Positions 7,777 through 16,637 of a DNA stretch of 64,000 bases are shown piece after piece. The DNA comes from Streptomonospora nanhaiensis. Its GTDB lineage: Bacteria; Actinomycetota; Actinomycetes; Streptosporangiales; Streptosporangiaceae. The first letter of the stretch is position 1. Every line of letters begins with the position of its first letter. A program made the position numbers and the translations under genes. The DNA lies in assembly GCF_026642255.1 (NCBI RefSeq), contig NZ_CP113264.1:868001-932000 (forward strand). The letters run 5' to 3'. The notes under the pieces were generated by a model. That model made no database searches, had not been told where the DNA came from, and saw only the letters and a list, made by a program, of their open reading frames with translations.

Positions 7777-10197
7777 TTGTCCGCGCTCAGCTACACCGAA
7801 TGCGAGATCGACCGAGGCGTCGTCGCGTCGGCCAGAAGCACCTTCGAGGAGTTGCACGCCACGATCAGCGGCCGATCCGGCGAGTACAACACCATCACCC
7901 AGCCGGTGGGGTTCGAGTTCACGGACCTGGTCGGGGAGGGTCTGAGGAGCGCCGCCGAGGAGAACCACTCCTCCTGGAGCAGCTCCATGATGGCGTGCAC
8001 CCACGCCTACGGCGTGCTCGACAAGATCAGCACGGACGTCCAGTGGTACGAGGACAGGATCGAGGAGATCAAGGGAAACCTCTCGACCGCACTGGGCAAT
8101 GCGAGCGAGCCCGACAACCTCACCATCGTTCAGCAGATCGTCGACTCCCACAACCTGGACGCCGAGCGTGCGTGGCGGGACCTGGAGACCCGCTGCGACG
8201 AGTCCGAGGAGCTGCTGCGCGGCGGCCCGACCCCCGAGAACATCCGTGCGCTGGCCGAGGGCGGGCACCTGGGGGAGTACGGCCTCATCGGCTTCTACAC
8301 CACCAACGACCTGAACTACTTCTACGTCGACGAGAGCCAGGCCGAGACGATCGCGATCCACATCCGGGACGCGGTCCTGCACGGCTACGACGGAAGCATC
8401 GAGGCGCTGGAGGACCACCCCGAGTTCCTCGCCCTCATCGGGAACGTGGTCGCGCGGGCGCAGACCGCCCAGCAGAACGGCGATGAGCTCCTGGACGGCG
8501 AGATCGAGTTCCTGGAGACGCTCTTCGGGGACCTCGGCGCCGTCGACAGCGACGACCCCGGTTTCCTCGCCTTCATGGACCAGGTGAACTCCAGCGAGCA
8601 CATCAGCGACTCGCTGCGCGGGGACATCAGCCGCAACCTGGCGAACTCCATGCTCGTGCTCTCCGACGAGAACATCGGCGGCGGCATGGACAGGCTCCCC
8701 CAGGACGTCGTCGACGTCATGGACGTGCCGGACTTCCCCGATGTCAACAGCATCAACCACGACTCGGAACTCTCCGGCTTCATGGACGCCTACAGCGACT
8801 GGGGGCAGCCCTTCACGACGCTGAGCAACTTCCTCGACAGCGCCGGGCCAGGGATACAGGGCGGAACGGAGTTCTCCACCACGCTGATGGGGACCGTGGC
8901 CGCCACGCTCGACGTCCCCTACTTCGCCGCCGGCGAGCCGGGGGACGAGCACTTCCAGAACGTCATCGACGTCGCCTCCCGCAACGACGAGGCGAACTAC
9001 ATCATCCTGACGGGCGAGGACTTCGAGGGCAACGAGTTCCAGCACCACGAGAGCCACGGGGACCTCACCCCGGAGAAGATCCTGGAGACCTTCTACACCC
9101 ACAACTGGCCGGACGACGGCGCCGCGGTGAGCGGCATCACCGACTGGATCGGCCAGAGCAGGGGCGTGGACGTCGGCGGGGTCACAGACGAGATCCGGGG
9201 GACCGCCCTCGCGAGCCTGATGGCGACGATGGAGGACCCCGCATTCCAGGAAGCCATCTTCGCGACCGGACATAACCTCGAAGAAATCGTCGGCGAGGGG
9301 GACTCCGAGGAGGAAGTTCTCTGGATGGACGTATCAGCTGGTTACCTGAACGGAGAACTGGCTGACGGGTTCGGGGATATCTTTATTTCCTATATGGATG
9401 AATTCTCGGATTCGGATGGGCTTCCGGGAAATAAGGATGTCTCTCATGGTTGGAATGACGAGCTTGATCGCGTTGAACTCTCGGCGGAGAGTCGATTGGC
9501 GTTCACTCAGTTCATCATGGGCGATCCGGATGCGGCTGCGCGGGTGTACGGAGAGGTTTCCATGCACACGGCGGAGCGGATGGAAGACTATGCCAACAGT
9601 AGTGGCGAGAGGGATCATACGCCCACGGTGCTCGCCGGGAGCCTGCAGGGGCTCGTCGATAATGCGCTCATGAACGAAAGCGCAATTCGTTCGGACGTCC
9701 ACAATGATGCTGCTGCTTACCATAACAAGGTGACGGGTGCGGCAGTGGATGTCATTGGCGGCCTGGCTGGGGATGGAAATGTTTCCGGTTTCGTTGTGGA
9801 GATGGCAAAGTTTGCCGCCAAGGAGTCCCTGTCGATTCCTGAGAATCCGGAGGGGACCAGGGTTCCCGTTATTGAAGACTGGGCTCATGATGAGAAGCTG
9901 ATGGGGTTTGCCATCTCCGCTGCGGCAAACGCTGATCCCGATCTCATGGACGAGCTAGTGGAGGCGGGAGCGGTTCAGGAGGACGATGGAGGGAGCCGGT
10001 ACGTTCCTCTAGACCATGCGCAGTGGGAGGGGAAGAATACAGACGGCACATTCCAGACTGTGTTCGACAGCTTGGACGAGCGACCCTGGCTGGACGGTGA
10101 GGGGAGTATGGCGAATGCGGTCCACAACTATCTGAGTGCGTTTGACAGGACTGGTGACAAATGGGAGTCGGTTTCTGTGTGGAGACCTGAAAACTGA
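7777..10197 (+). CDS. Large multi-domain protein, possibly DUF6571-like, with GC-poor 3' third
   Basis: An 806-residue acidic protein without signal peptide or membrane segment. Residues 1-115 look like a helical hairpin (NHSSWSSSMMACTHAYGVLD, then VQWYEDRIEEI) reminiscent of WXG-type secretion domains. The rest is rich in Asp/Glu/Ser/Asn helices and repeatedly uses 'LADGFGDIFISYMDEF'- and 'VAAGAIFATG'-like segments that I do not recognise. It may belong to the actinobacterial DUF6571 group, but I am not sure. TTG 7777 is chosen because GGAG lies 6 bases upstream; TTG 7765 is an alternative. From about 9250 the codon use becomes clearly less GC-rich, as if the 3' part had a different history. 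Four lipoprotein genes follow directly. Confidence 0.75.
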   Translation: MSALSYTECEIDRGVVASARSTFEELHATISGRSGEYNTITQPVGFEFTDLVGEGLRSAAEENHSSWSSSMMACTHAYGVLDKISTDVQWYEDRIEEIKGNLSTALGNASEPDNLTIVQQIVDSHNLDAERAWRDLETRCDESEELLRGGPTPENIRALAEGGHLGEYGLIGFYTTNDLNYFYVDESQAETIAIHIRDAVLHGYDGSIEALEDHPEFLALIGNVVARAQTAQQNGDELLDGEIEFLETLFGDLGAVDSDDPGFLAFMDQVNSSEHISDSLRGDISRNLANSMLVLSDENIGGGMDRLPQDVVDVMDVPDFPDVNSINHDSELSGFMDAYSDWGQPFTTLSNFLDSAGPGIQGGTEFSTTLMGTVAATLDVPYFAAGEPGDEHFQNVIDVASRNDEANYIILTGEDFEGNEFQHHESHGDLTPEKILETFYTHNWPDDGAAVSGITDWIGQSRGVDVGGVTDEIRGTALASLMATMEDPAFQEAIFATGHNLEEIVGEGDSEEEVLWMDVSAGYLNGELADGFGDIFISYMDEFSDSDGLPGNKDVSHGWNDELDRVELSAESRLAFTQFIMGDPDAAARVYGEVSMHTAERMEDYANSSGERDHTPTVLAGSLQGLVDNALMNESAIRSDVHNDAAAYHNKVTGAAVDVIGGLAGDGNVSGFVVEMAKFAAKESLSIPENPEGTRVPVIEDWAHDEKLMGFAISAAANADPDLMDELVEAGAVQEDDGGSRYVPLDHAQWEGKNTDGTFQTVFDSLDERPWLDGEGSMANAVHNYLSAFDRTGDKWESVSVWRPEN

Positions 10198-10209
10198 GTG
10201 GATCAAGAC

Positions 10210-11514
10210 ATGGCTTGGCTTTATCGACCTGGAAGTTCCGTGCGAATTCGATTCTCTATTTTCTTTCTCCCGGTTTTCCTTGTCGGGTGTTCTTCTCAAG
10301 GGCATGAAGTCACGGAATCCGTCGTAGAGCTGGATCACCGGCCGGCCGTGAGCGAGGTCGCGTGGGACTGGACCGCGCCGGACGGCTCACGGTCGGCGGT
10401 GTTCCCGGTGCCCGGTGGTGTGGCGGTTCTGCAAGCAGCCGGAGTCGTCGTCCTGTCCGGTGAGACCGGTGAGGAGCTCTGGCAGTACCGGGTCTCCGAG
10501 AGGGAGGTTTCGGGAAACGTCTCCGACGACGGCCGCCACGTCGTGCTCCGGTCGGAGGGTGACACCGGGGCGGGCACGGGAGGGACGGAACTGACCGTTC
10601 TCGACTCGGGCACCGGCGAGATCGTGCACGAGTTCGACTCCAGCGGCGTCGAGGCTGTCGAACGCGTCGGCTTCGCCCCGCAGATCGGAGAGTCCCTCAG
10701 CGGTGTCACGGGCGACATCTGGGCCGTCCAGGACGAGACCGGTGTGACCGCCCACCAGTGGGAGGACGGCGAAATCCTGTGGTCGTCGGCCACGGCAGAC
10801 CTGGCGCGGTGCACGGACGTCGGCTCCGTCGACGACCTCGCGGTCCTCGACGACGTCGTGGTCGCCGCCTTCACCTGTTACGAGCAGCCAGAAGGTGAGG
10901 ACCCGGTCGACATGACGGAGGGGCAGGAGTTCGTCTCAGGTCTGGTGGGGCTCGATCCCACCACCGGTGAGGAGCTGTGGCGGTCCGAGGACCAGCTCGG
11001 ATTGTTCCCGGCAGACTCACACGGCAGGGTCCTGACGGTTCAGGACAGCGGTTTGATCGTCGTCGAATACCCCTACGCAGAGGTCCACCAGCTGGTCGAC
11101 CCCTCCACCGGTGACGTGACGGATCTCGGGCGGAACGACGTCCTGTGGTCGAGTTCCGACGGCTCCACACTGGGGGTCTGGCACGCCGAGTCCAGGGACT
11201 ACCGACACGAGGATCGTTCCGGTGAGGCTCTCACGAGCCTCGTGGAGGAGACCGGGGCCGTGCCCGAGCCCACCGTCAGCGGCGGTGGGTTCCTCGGTCT
11301 GGAGGACGGAGTCCTGTACCTGGCGGAGGAGGTCGCAGGAGGGGCGGATGCGCCGGTGCTGGCCTACTTCACCGGCTTCCAGGGTGCTTCCGAGATCACG
11401 ATCGACCGGGACGCGCAGATGACGGAGGTCCACGACGCCGTGTCCGTACCGGGTGCCGTCGCGGTCTCCTACACCGACGACGAAGGACGGAGCGGTGTCA
11501 TCGGACTGCGTTAG
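10210..11514 (+). CDS. Lipoprotein with PQQ-like beta-propeller repeats (copy 1)
   Basis: A 434-residue predicted lipoprotein. Positive residues and a hydrophobic stretch FSIFFLPVFLVGC end in a lipobox cysteine. Then repeats of the type VVVLSGETGEELWQYRV and GLDPTTGEELWRSED follow, matching PQQ/Trp-docking beta-propeller blades. ATG 10210 is chosen over GTG 10198, which abuts the previous stop. The block CYEQPEGEDPV is shared almost exactly with copy 4 (14242). It would sit on the outer face of the membrane as a binding or assembly scaffold; its ligand is unknown. The first ~120 bases are GC-poor, continuing the trend of the preceding gene. Confidence 0.8.
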   Translation: MAWLYRPGSSVRIRFSIFFLPVFLVGCSSQGHEVTESVVELDHRPAVSEVAWDWTAPDGSRSAVFPVPGGVAVLQAAGVVVLSGETGEELWQYRVSEREVSGNVSDDGRHVVLRSEGDTGAGTGGTELTVLDSGTGEIVHEFDSSGVEAVERVGFAPQIGESLSGVTGDIWAVQDETGVTAHQWEDGEILWSSATADLARCTDVGSVDDLAVLDDVVVAAFTCYEQPEGEDPVDMTEGQEFVSGLVGLDPTTGEELWRSEDQLGLFPADSHGRVLTVQDSGLIVVEYPYAEVHQLVDPSTGDVTDLGRNDVLWSSSDGSTLGVWHAESRDYRHEDRSGEALTSLVEETGAVPEPTVSGGGFLGLEDGVLYLAEEVAGGADAPVLAYFTGFQGASEITIDRDAQMTEVHDAVSVPGAVAVSYTDDEGRSGVIGLR

Positions 11515-11603
11515 AGGACGGTCGAGGCGCTTGTGCCCTTGGAGCCAGATCTGCCTCAGCGGCCGTGCTCGCGGGCGTTGTCAGTGAGACCTGAGGTGAA
11601 GGC

Positions 11604-12779
11604 GTGACGCAGGTGCGACTGGTGGACCGGTGGGGATATGCGGCTGCCGGGCTTGCTGTGGTTCTGCTCGGAGCGGGGTGTGCGGCTCAGGGTGAGACGG
11701 TGGCGGATGCCGAGGTGGCCGACGACGCGCGAGGCGCGTTCACCATGGCCGAGGTCGAGGCGGTGGAGGAGTTCCTGGCGGACGATCCGCGAGGCCCTGC
11801 CACGGAGTTGCTGGCCACCGGCTCCGGTGTGCTCGCCCTGCTCGACGACCAGGTCGTCTCCTTCGGGGTGGACCCGGTGGCGGAGGCCTGGCGGCACGAG
11901 ATCCCCGAGCCTGTGAGCGACGTTTCCGTGGAGAGCACCGGAGAGACCGTACTGGTGAGGTACGGGGCCGACGTGGGGCCCGTGTCCGGCGAGCAGGTCA
12001 CTGTGCTGGACGCAGAGCGCGGCCGGGTCCTGGAGTCCTACACCGCCCGGGGCGAGGCGGTCCCGGGTGAGGGCCGATTGCTGGGTGATGTATGGGTGAC
12101 GGCCAGCCCCGGGGGGACACTGACGGCCAGGCGGACCGCTGACGGCGAGGTCGCGTGGGAGCACAGCCTCACCGGTACGTGCTCCGGCGGGGACGCGGAG
12201 GACATCGATGTCGCTGTTGCCGGGATCCAGCTGCTGGTGGCCTATGCCTGCGAGGCGGACGGCACGGCGCACGCCGCGATGCTCGACGGCGGTACCGGTG
12301 AACCGTTCTGGGAGCAGACCTGGGCGGGAGCCGAGGCGCCCCGGGTGAACGTGGTGCATGAGCACACGGTCCCGGGAGGCCCGGAGGACCCGGTCTTCCG
12401 GATGTTCGACGAAGAACTGAGCGGTGAGTTCCTCTTCGTGCACGGGAGCGAGACCAATGGCGTCGAGCCGTTCGTTCCCGAGCCCTGGCGGAGCGCGCCG
12501 GGGGTTGGCGAGTACGCTGCCCAACCCCTGGAGGACTTCGAGGCGGCCCCTCGAGAGCTCGTCCTGCACTCGGCCCCGCGGGGAAACATGCATGACTATG
12601 TCCTCCTGGGTGCGGTCCGGTGGCTGGTCGAGGAGGACGGCGTTCCCTTCTCCGTGGAGGACATCGACGAGTCTCTGTTGATCGACGGTGAGCTCGTGCA
12701 GAACCCCCGTCAGTGGACGGTGGGGGCACCCGGCTATGTCTCGGCTCTGCTGGTCGAGGTCGAGGAGGCTTTCTCGTAG
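11604..12779 (+). CDS. Lipoprotein with PQQ-like repeats (copy 2)
   Basis: A 391-residue predicted lipoprotein with signal sequence ending LLGAGC. Beta-propeller-like blades are weaker than in copies 1 and 4 but visible, for example DQVVSFGVDPVAEAWRHEIP, TVLDAERGRVLESY and AMLDGGTGEPFWEQTW. GTG 11604 has GAGGTGAAG close upstream. It follows copy 1 by 89 bases on the same strand. Its C-terminal third diverges from the other copies. Probably surface-exposed; function unknown. A paralogue of the neighbours by architecture, but the relationship is distant. Confidence 0.75.
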   Translation: MTQVRLVDRWGYAAAGLAVVLLGAGCAAQGETVADAEVADDARGAFTMAEVEAVEEFLADDPRGPATELLATGSGVLALLDDQVVSFGVDPVAEAWRHEIPEPVSDVSVESTGETVLVRYGADVGPVSGEQVTVLDAERGRVLESYTARGEAVPGEGRLLGDVWVTASPGGTLTARRTADGEVAWEHSLTGTCSGGDAEDIDVAVAGIQLLVAYACEADGTAHAAMLDGGTGEPFWEQTWAGAEAPRVNVVHEHTVPGGPEDPVFRMFDEELSGEFLFVHGSETNGVEPFVPEPWRSAPGVGEYAAQPLEDFEAAPRELVLHSAPRGNMHDYVLLGAVRWLVEEDGVPFSVEDIDESLLIDGELVQNPRQWTVGAPGYVSALLVEVEEAFS

Positions 12780-12836
12780 CGGGCCCGTCCCCTCGTGCTG
12801 TGCCAAGAAGTGCTCTTCGCGGAGAAAGGATGATCG

Positions 12837-14153
12837 GTGTCCCGTGGTGTGAATACGGTTTCCTCAGGCAGGAGGCCCTTTTTCGCCTCAGCCGCTGGTC
12901 CTGTGCTGATCTCCTTTTCTCTGCTCACCTGCTCCTGCTCCTTCCCCGGTGAAGCGGGCGGCGCGGAGGAGGTCTCAGAACCCTCGGCCGTCGCGTCGGT
13001 GAGCGGAATCGGCTGGGAGTGGGAGACCCCGTCCGAGCGAGAGATCCTGGCCGTCGAACCCGTTGCCATGGGGGCAGCGGTGTTCATGGACACGGGCGTC
13101 GCGGTTCTCCACGGTGGTACCGGCGAGGAGGTCTGGAGCTACCTTGTGCCCGAGCAGGAGGCATTCGCCGCCGGTCTCACCGTGGACGGCGCTTCTCTTC
13201 TCGTGGCCAGGGGGCCGAGTTCCGACGAACCGCCTGAAGAGACGTTGATGCTCGACGCGGACAGCGGCGACTCCACAGGTGAGTTCCGGGTCCGTGAAGG
13301 GTTCGCGCCTTGGGACTTGTGGTCGGCGAGTGAGGCCGAGCGAGTACACCGGCCTCCGGGTGTGGTGGAGGAGTACCGACCTCTCTCGGTCATCGATGTC
13401 GCCAGTGGAGATCAACGATGGGAGCAGGAGGCCCCCCTCACATGTGAGGCCGATCCCGGGCTTGCGTCCCAGCAGCCGGACTCCCTCATCCACGACTCGC
13501 TGCTGCTCGTCCTCGTCGTATGCAGCCCTGAGCGGTTCGAGGACCCGCTGGAAGTGACTACGGCGGTGGTCGCCCTGGACCTCGCTGACGGACAAGAAGT
13601 GTGGCGAAAGGAATTCACCCACGAATCGGTCGGCACCTTCCCCAGTGCCTCGATCGAGGTGGAGGGGAATGCACTGCTTCTCGAGGGCAGAGACCTACCG
13701 GAGGCACACGTGATCAACGTCCCGGACGGGGAGATCCTTGCCAGCACTCAGCGAACCGTGGTGGGAATGTTCGGTGGTGAAATCTTGGCCTGGGATGGAA
13801 ACTTCGCGGCCGGCGATCGCTATGACCTGCTCGGGATGGACCTGGAGACGGTGGAGTCCGTCGAGCTTTCCGAGCGTTCGGGCGGGTCGCTGCTGAGCGA
13901 GGAGGACGTCCTCCCTCTCGGTGACGGCCTGGTGAGCGTGGAGGGTCTGGAGGAGGACGGCGCCGCCTCCGGGCTGGCTCTGGGTTTCACGCCGTGGGGC
14001 GGTGCTGAGACCGAGGTGCTCGACCCCGGTTTCCCGATCGAGGCCGGCGACTACTTCGACAGGTTCACGGGGCAGGTGGTCGAGGTTCCCGGCGCGGTGG
14101 TGCTGGTGGACGGAAGGTCCCCGGACCCTACGCAGTTGGTCGCCTACCAGTGA
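12837..14153 (+). CDS. Lipoprotein with PQQ-like repeats (copy 3)
   Basis: A 438-residue predicted lipoprotein. The N-terminal hydrophobic stretch PVLISFSLLTCSC contains a lipobox-like LLTC. Blades such as VAVLHGGTGEEVWSYLVP and VVALDLADGQEVWRKEF are PQQ-like, and the domain order parallels copy 1 (IGWEWETPSEREILAVEPV corresponds to VAWDWTAPDGS in copy 1). GTG 12837 has AAAGGA 5-6 bases upstream. It belongs to the same tandem array, probably one transcript. No catalytic motif is visible. Confidence 0.77.
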   Translation: MSRGVNTVSSGRRPFFASAAGPVLISFSLLTCSCSFPGEAGGAEEVSEPSAVASVSGIGWEWETPSEREILAVEPVAMGAAVFMDTGVAVLHGGTGEEVWSYLVPEQEAFAAGLTVDGASLLVARGPSSDEPPEETLMLDADSGDSTGEFRVREGFAPWDLWSASEAERVHRPPGVVEEYRPLSVIDVASGDQRWEQEAPLTCEADPGLASQQPDSLIHDSLLLVLVVCSPERFEDPLEVTTAVVALDLADGQEVWRKEFTHESVGTFPSASIEVEGNALLLEGRDLPEAHVINVPDGEILASTQRTVVGMFGGEILAWDGNFAAGDRYDLLGMDLETVESVELSERSGGSLLSEEDVLPLGDGLVSVEGLEEDGAASGLALGFTPWGGAETEVLDPGFPIEAGDYFDRFTGQVVEVPGAVVLVDGRSPDPTQLVAYQ

Positions 14154-14241
14154 GGGCTCCCGTTCCCGGCCGTGCCGGGGCCAGGCGCCCGGGGACCGGC
14201 CCTGCACCTGTGACATGAGAACTCCGAAAGGACACCCCTCC

Positions 14242-15528
14242 GTGAGATACGGGGCAGCCGTCGCCGTGGTGACCACTTTTCTCCTCACGTCCTGCGGTGC
14301 GGGCGGCTCAGCAGGGTCGGGCGGCGCGGAGGAGATACGGGACCTCGACCGTCCGGGCTCCGTCAGCGGTGTGGCGTGGACGTGGGAGGCGCCCGAGGGC
14401 GTCGCCGACCTCGCCGGCGTCCACGCGGTTCCCGGCGGAGTCGCCGCCCTCGTGGACGACGGGGTGATCGGGCTTTCCGGGGAGAACGGCGGAGTCATGT
14501 GGGAGCACCGGGTGCCTGGAAGCGAGGTGTTCGGTGCGGTGGCGGGCCAGGGGCGGTACTTCGTGCTCCAGGTCCTGGACCCCGACGACACGGAGGCGCC
14601 GCCGAGGATGCTCGTCGTCGACCTCTCCACGGGTGAGTCCGTCCACGACTACGAACTTCGGGACGGGGACAGCGCGTCCGGTCCGGTCAGGGGAGGTCTG
14701 GCCGGCGTCACCGGTGAGCACTGGATCACGGTGGAGGGCGACGAGGACCTGGTCGCCCATGAGCTGGGCAGCGACGAGCCCGCATGGTCCGTCCCGGGCG
14801 TCGCCGGGTGCGACGACGTCGGCAGCGTCGACCGGACCGCCGCGACGGACGACGTCCTGGTGGCTGCCTTCACGTGCTACGAGCAGCCCGAGGGCGAGGA
14901 CCCGGTCGAGATGACCGAGGGGCAGGAGTTCGTGTCGGGTTTCGCGGGTTTCGATCCGGCGACGGGGGACGAGCTGTGGCGCACGGAGGCGCCGGCGGGG
15001 ATGTTCCCCGGAGACGCCCACGAGCGCGACCTCACCGTGCACGAGAGCGGGATCGTCACCGCCTACTACCCCTATGAGCAGGTCGGACAGGTCGTCGACG
15101 CCGCCACGGGTGACGTCGAGGCACTGGAAGGGGGAGAAGTCCTCTGGGCCAGTGAGGACGGCTCTCTCCTGGGGATGTGGGACGGGCGTACGCGCGGCTA
15201 CCGGATCCAGGAGATCGGCGCGGACGTGAGGGAGAGCCTGGGGGACGAGCAGGCCGGCGCGGGCGCGGCGATCGTCAACGCGCTCCAGGGGGACGTCGAG
15301 ACGGTCGGGCTGGAGGGCGGTGTACTCCACATGGGCGACCTCTTCGAAGGCGGGGCGGGGGAGACGGAACTGGCCGCCTTCGAGGGCTTCGAGGAGACCG
15401 TTCCGGTCATGTTCTCGTGGGACGCGGAAGCCTCGATGGAGGTGGACCAGACCGTCGTCGTGCCGGGAGCCGTCGCCGTCTCCTACATCGACCACTCCGG
15501 GAGCAGCGGGGTCATGGGCCTGCAGTAG
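14242..15528 (+). CDS. Lipoprotein with PQQ-like repeats (copy 4)
   Basis: A 428-residue predicted lipoprotein with the short signal VRYGAAVAVVTTFLLTSC (lipobox LTSC). It carries the PQQ-like blades VIGLSGENGGVMWEHRVP and GFDPATGDELWRTEAP, and is the closest relative of copy 1, sharing CYEQPEGEDPV and MTEGQEFVSG. GTG 14242 is preferred over ATG 14215 because AAAGGA lies 9 bases upstream and the signal peptide then starts properly. It is the last gene of the array and is convergent with the nucleosidase gene across a shared hairpin. Confidence 0.8.
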   Translation: MRYGAAVAVVTTFLLTSCGAGGSAGSGGAEEIRDLDRPGSVSGVAWTWEAPEGVADLAGVHAVPGGVAALVDDGVIGLSGENGGVMWEHRVPGSEVFGAVAGQGRYFVLQVLDPDDTEAPPRMLVVDLSTGESVHDYELRDGDSASGPVRGGLAGVTGEHWITVEGDEDLVAHELGSDEPAWSVPGVAGCDDVGSVDRTAATDDVLVAAFTCYEQPEGEDPVEMTEGQEFVSGFAGFDPATGDELWRTEAPAGMFPGDAHERDLTVHESGIVTAYYPYEQVGQVVDAATGDVEALEGGEVLWASEDGSLLGMWDGRTRGYRIQEIGADVRESLGDEQAGAGAAIVNALQGDVETVGLEGGVLHMGDLFEGGAGETELAAFEGFEETVPVMFSWDAEASMEVDQTVVVPGAVAVSYIDHSGSSGVMGLQ

Positions 15529-15545
15529 GACCGATCGGCCCGGAA

Positions 15546-15581
15546 CCGCCGGGCGCGGGGCGTACACCCCGCACCCGGCGG
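15546..15581. terminator. Bidirectional terminator between convergent genes
   Basis: A 15-bp stem with one mismatch (arms 15546-15560 and 15567-15581) and 6-base loop, 17 bases after the lipoprotein stop and 10 bases before the nucleosidase stop on the other strand. It can serve both transcripts. Confidence 0.75.
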
Positions 15582-15591
15582 CGGGAGGGGC

Positions 15592-16497
15592 CTACCCCTC
15601 GGATCGGAAGAGGTCGAGGAACGCGGCGGCGAAGGCCGCCGCGTGGGCGGCGGCGACGGGCTGCCACCGGGTGTCGGAGTCCTCGTCCTTGCCGCTGAGC
15701 AGGTCGGAGACACCCCGGATCACCAGGGAGTCGGTGCCCGAGGACAGGTAGGCGCTGCGGAGGAAGCCGTAGCCCTCCATCTCCACCGCGACCGCGTCCC
15801 CGCAGTGCTCGCGCAGCCGTTCGGCGGTGAGCGCGTCCCGGTCCGCGACGACCTTGTTCCCCGAGGCCACCGGCTTGACGAAGGCCCGGGGCGGCTGCGG
15901 GAGGCGGTCCGTCAGCACCCGCTCCGGCCACTCCTGCCGGAACACCACGTCCATGGCCCGCTGCACGGCGGCGTGGGACGGGGCCGCCGTCTTCGCCCTC
16001 GAACGGAAGTCCTCCGCGTCCTCCTTGCCCGTCTCGTAGTCGTAGATCGCGTCGGCCACCACCACGTCGCCGAGCCGCACGTCCTTGACGCCGCCGGCCA
16101 CACCGACGAACAGGACGACCTCGGGCGCGAAGGCCGTGCGCGCCCTCTCCAGCGACACACCCGCGTCGACGTTGCCCGGCCCGACCTGGGCCAGGGCGAC
16201 CCGGCGCGTCCGCCGCTCCCCGCCGAGCGTGCCGATCCGGTAGAGGGTGCCGCTCTCGCCGTGCTCCTCGAACGGGCCGGTCAGGTGCGCCGCCACCGCC
16301 GCGTACTCGCTCGCGATGGCGGTGATCACCACCGCGTCCGCGAGCGTGCCGCGCCGGGCGTGCCGACCGGCGGACGGCGCCACCGACGGTTCGGGGGCGG
16401 CGGGTCCCTTGTTGACGGTGGTGCTGCCGGGGCCGAAGTTCATCCCGTCGGCGTTCTGCGTCCCGAACACCTGGTTGCCGTGGTTCGTGCCGTCCAT
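15592..16497 (-). CDS. Pfs/PNP-UDP-family nucleosidase with N-terminal Asn/Gly-rich motif
   Basis: A 301-residue protein. Residues 52-300 form a nucleoside phosphorylase/nucleosidase domain related to MTA/SAH nucleosidase: VVITAIASEYAAV at the start, VGVAGGVKDVRLGDVVV, VEMEGYGFL at 238-246, and RGVSDLLSG with the expected Asp at 265. Residues 4-25 carry NHGNQVFGTQNADGMNFG, nearly identical to the C-terminal motif of the upstream gene product, joined to the enzyme by a Pro/Ala/Ser linker. ATG 16497 has GGAGG about 6 bases upstream. Nucleosidase domains fused to short shared motifs are known as effectors in bacterial conflict and NLR-type systems, so it may degrade a nucleoside or nucleotide pool when recruited; that role is inferred. 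Confidence 0.88.
   Translation of the reverse strand: MDGTNHGNQVFGTQNADGMNFGPGSTTVNKGPAAPEPSVAPSAGRHARRGTLADAVVITAIASEYAAVAAHLTGPFEEHGESGTLYRIGTLGGERRTRRVALAQVGPGNVDAGVSLERARTAFAPEVVLFVGVAGGVKDVRLGDVVVADAIYDYETGKEDAEDFRSRAKTAAPSHAAVQRAMDVVFRQEWPERVLTDRLPQPPRAFVKPVASGNKVVADRDALTAERLREHCGDAVAVEMEGYGFLRSAYLSSGTDSLVIRGVSDLLSGKDEDSDTRWQPVAAAHAAAFAAAFLDLFRSEG
16405..16481. repeat. 77-bp direct repeat, copy A (motif-coding DNA of nucleosidase)
   Basis: Matches 16734-16810 with two mismatches (T/C at 16413 and one G/A), in the same orientation and 329 bases apart. It encodes the N-terminal motif of the nucleosidase. Identity at nearly every synonymous position indicates recent duplication or gene conversion. 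Confidence 0.9.
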
Positions 16498-16637
16498 GTC
16501 CTGCCTCCACACCTTCGTCCGTTGCCATGCCCTGTGCATGCGTCCGGGCCGCCGGGCCGCCGGACGGGCCGCGAGCCCGTGCCGCCGGGACCGCGACCGG
16601 GCCCTGCCCGGGGGCGACCGTGCGCGGCCCCGAGCGC

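Noticed and set aside
8900..10200. Prophage or insertion-sequence remnant as cause of the GC drop
   Set aside because: No integrase, transposase, or terminal repeats; the reading frame continues through the region, so domain replacement is a better explanation.
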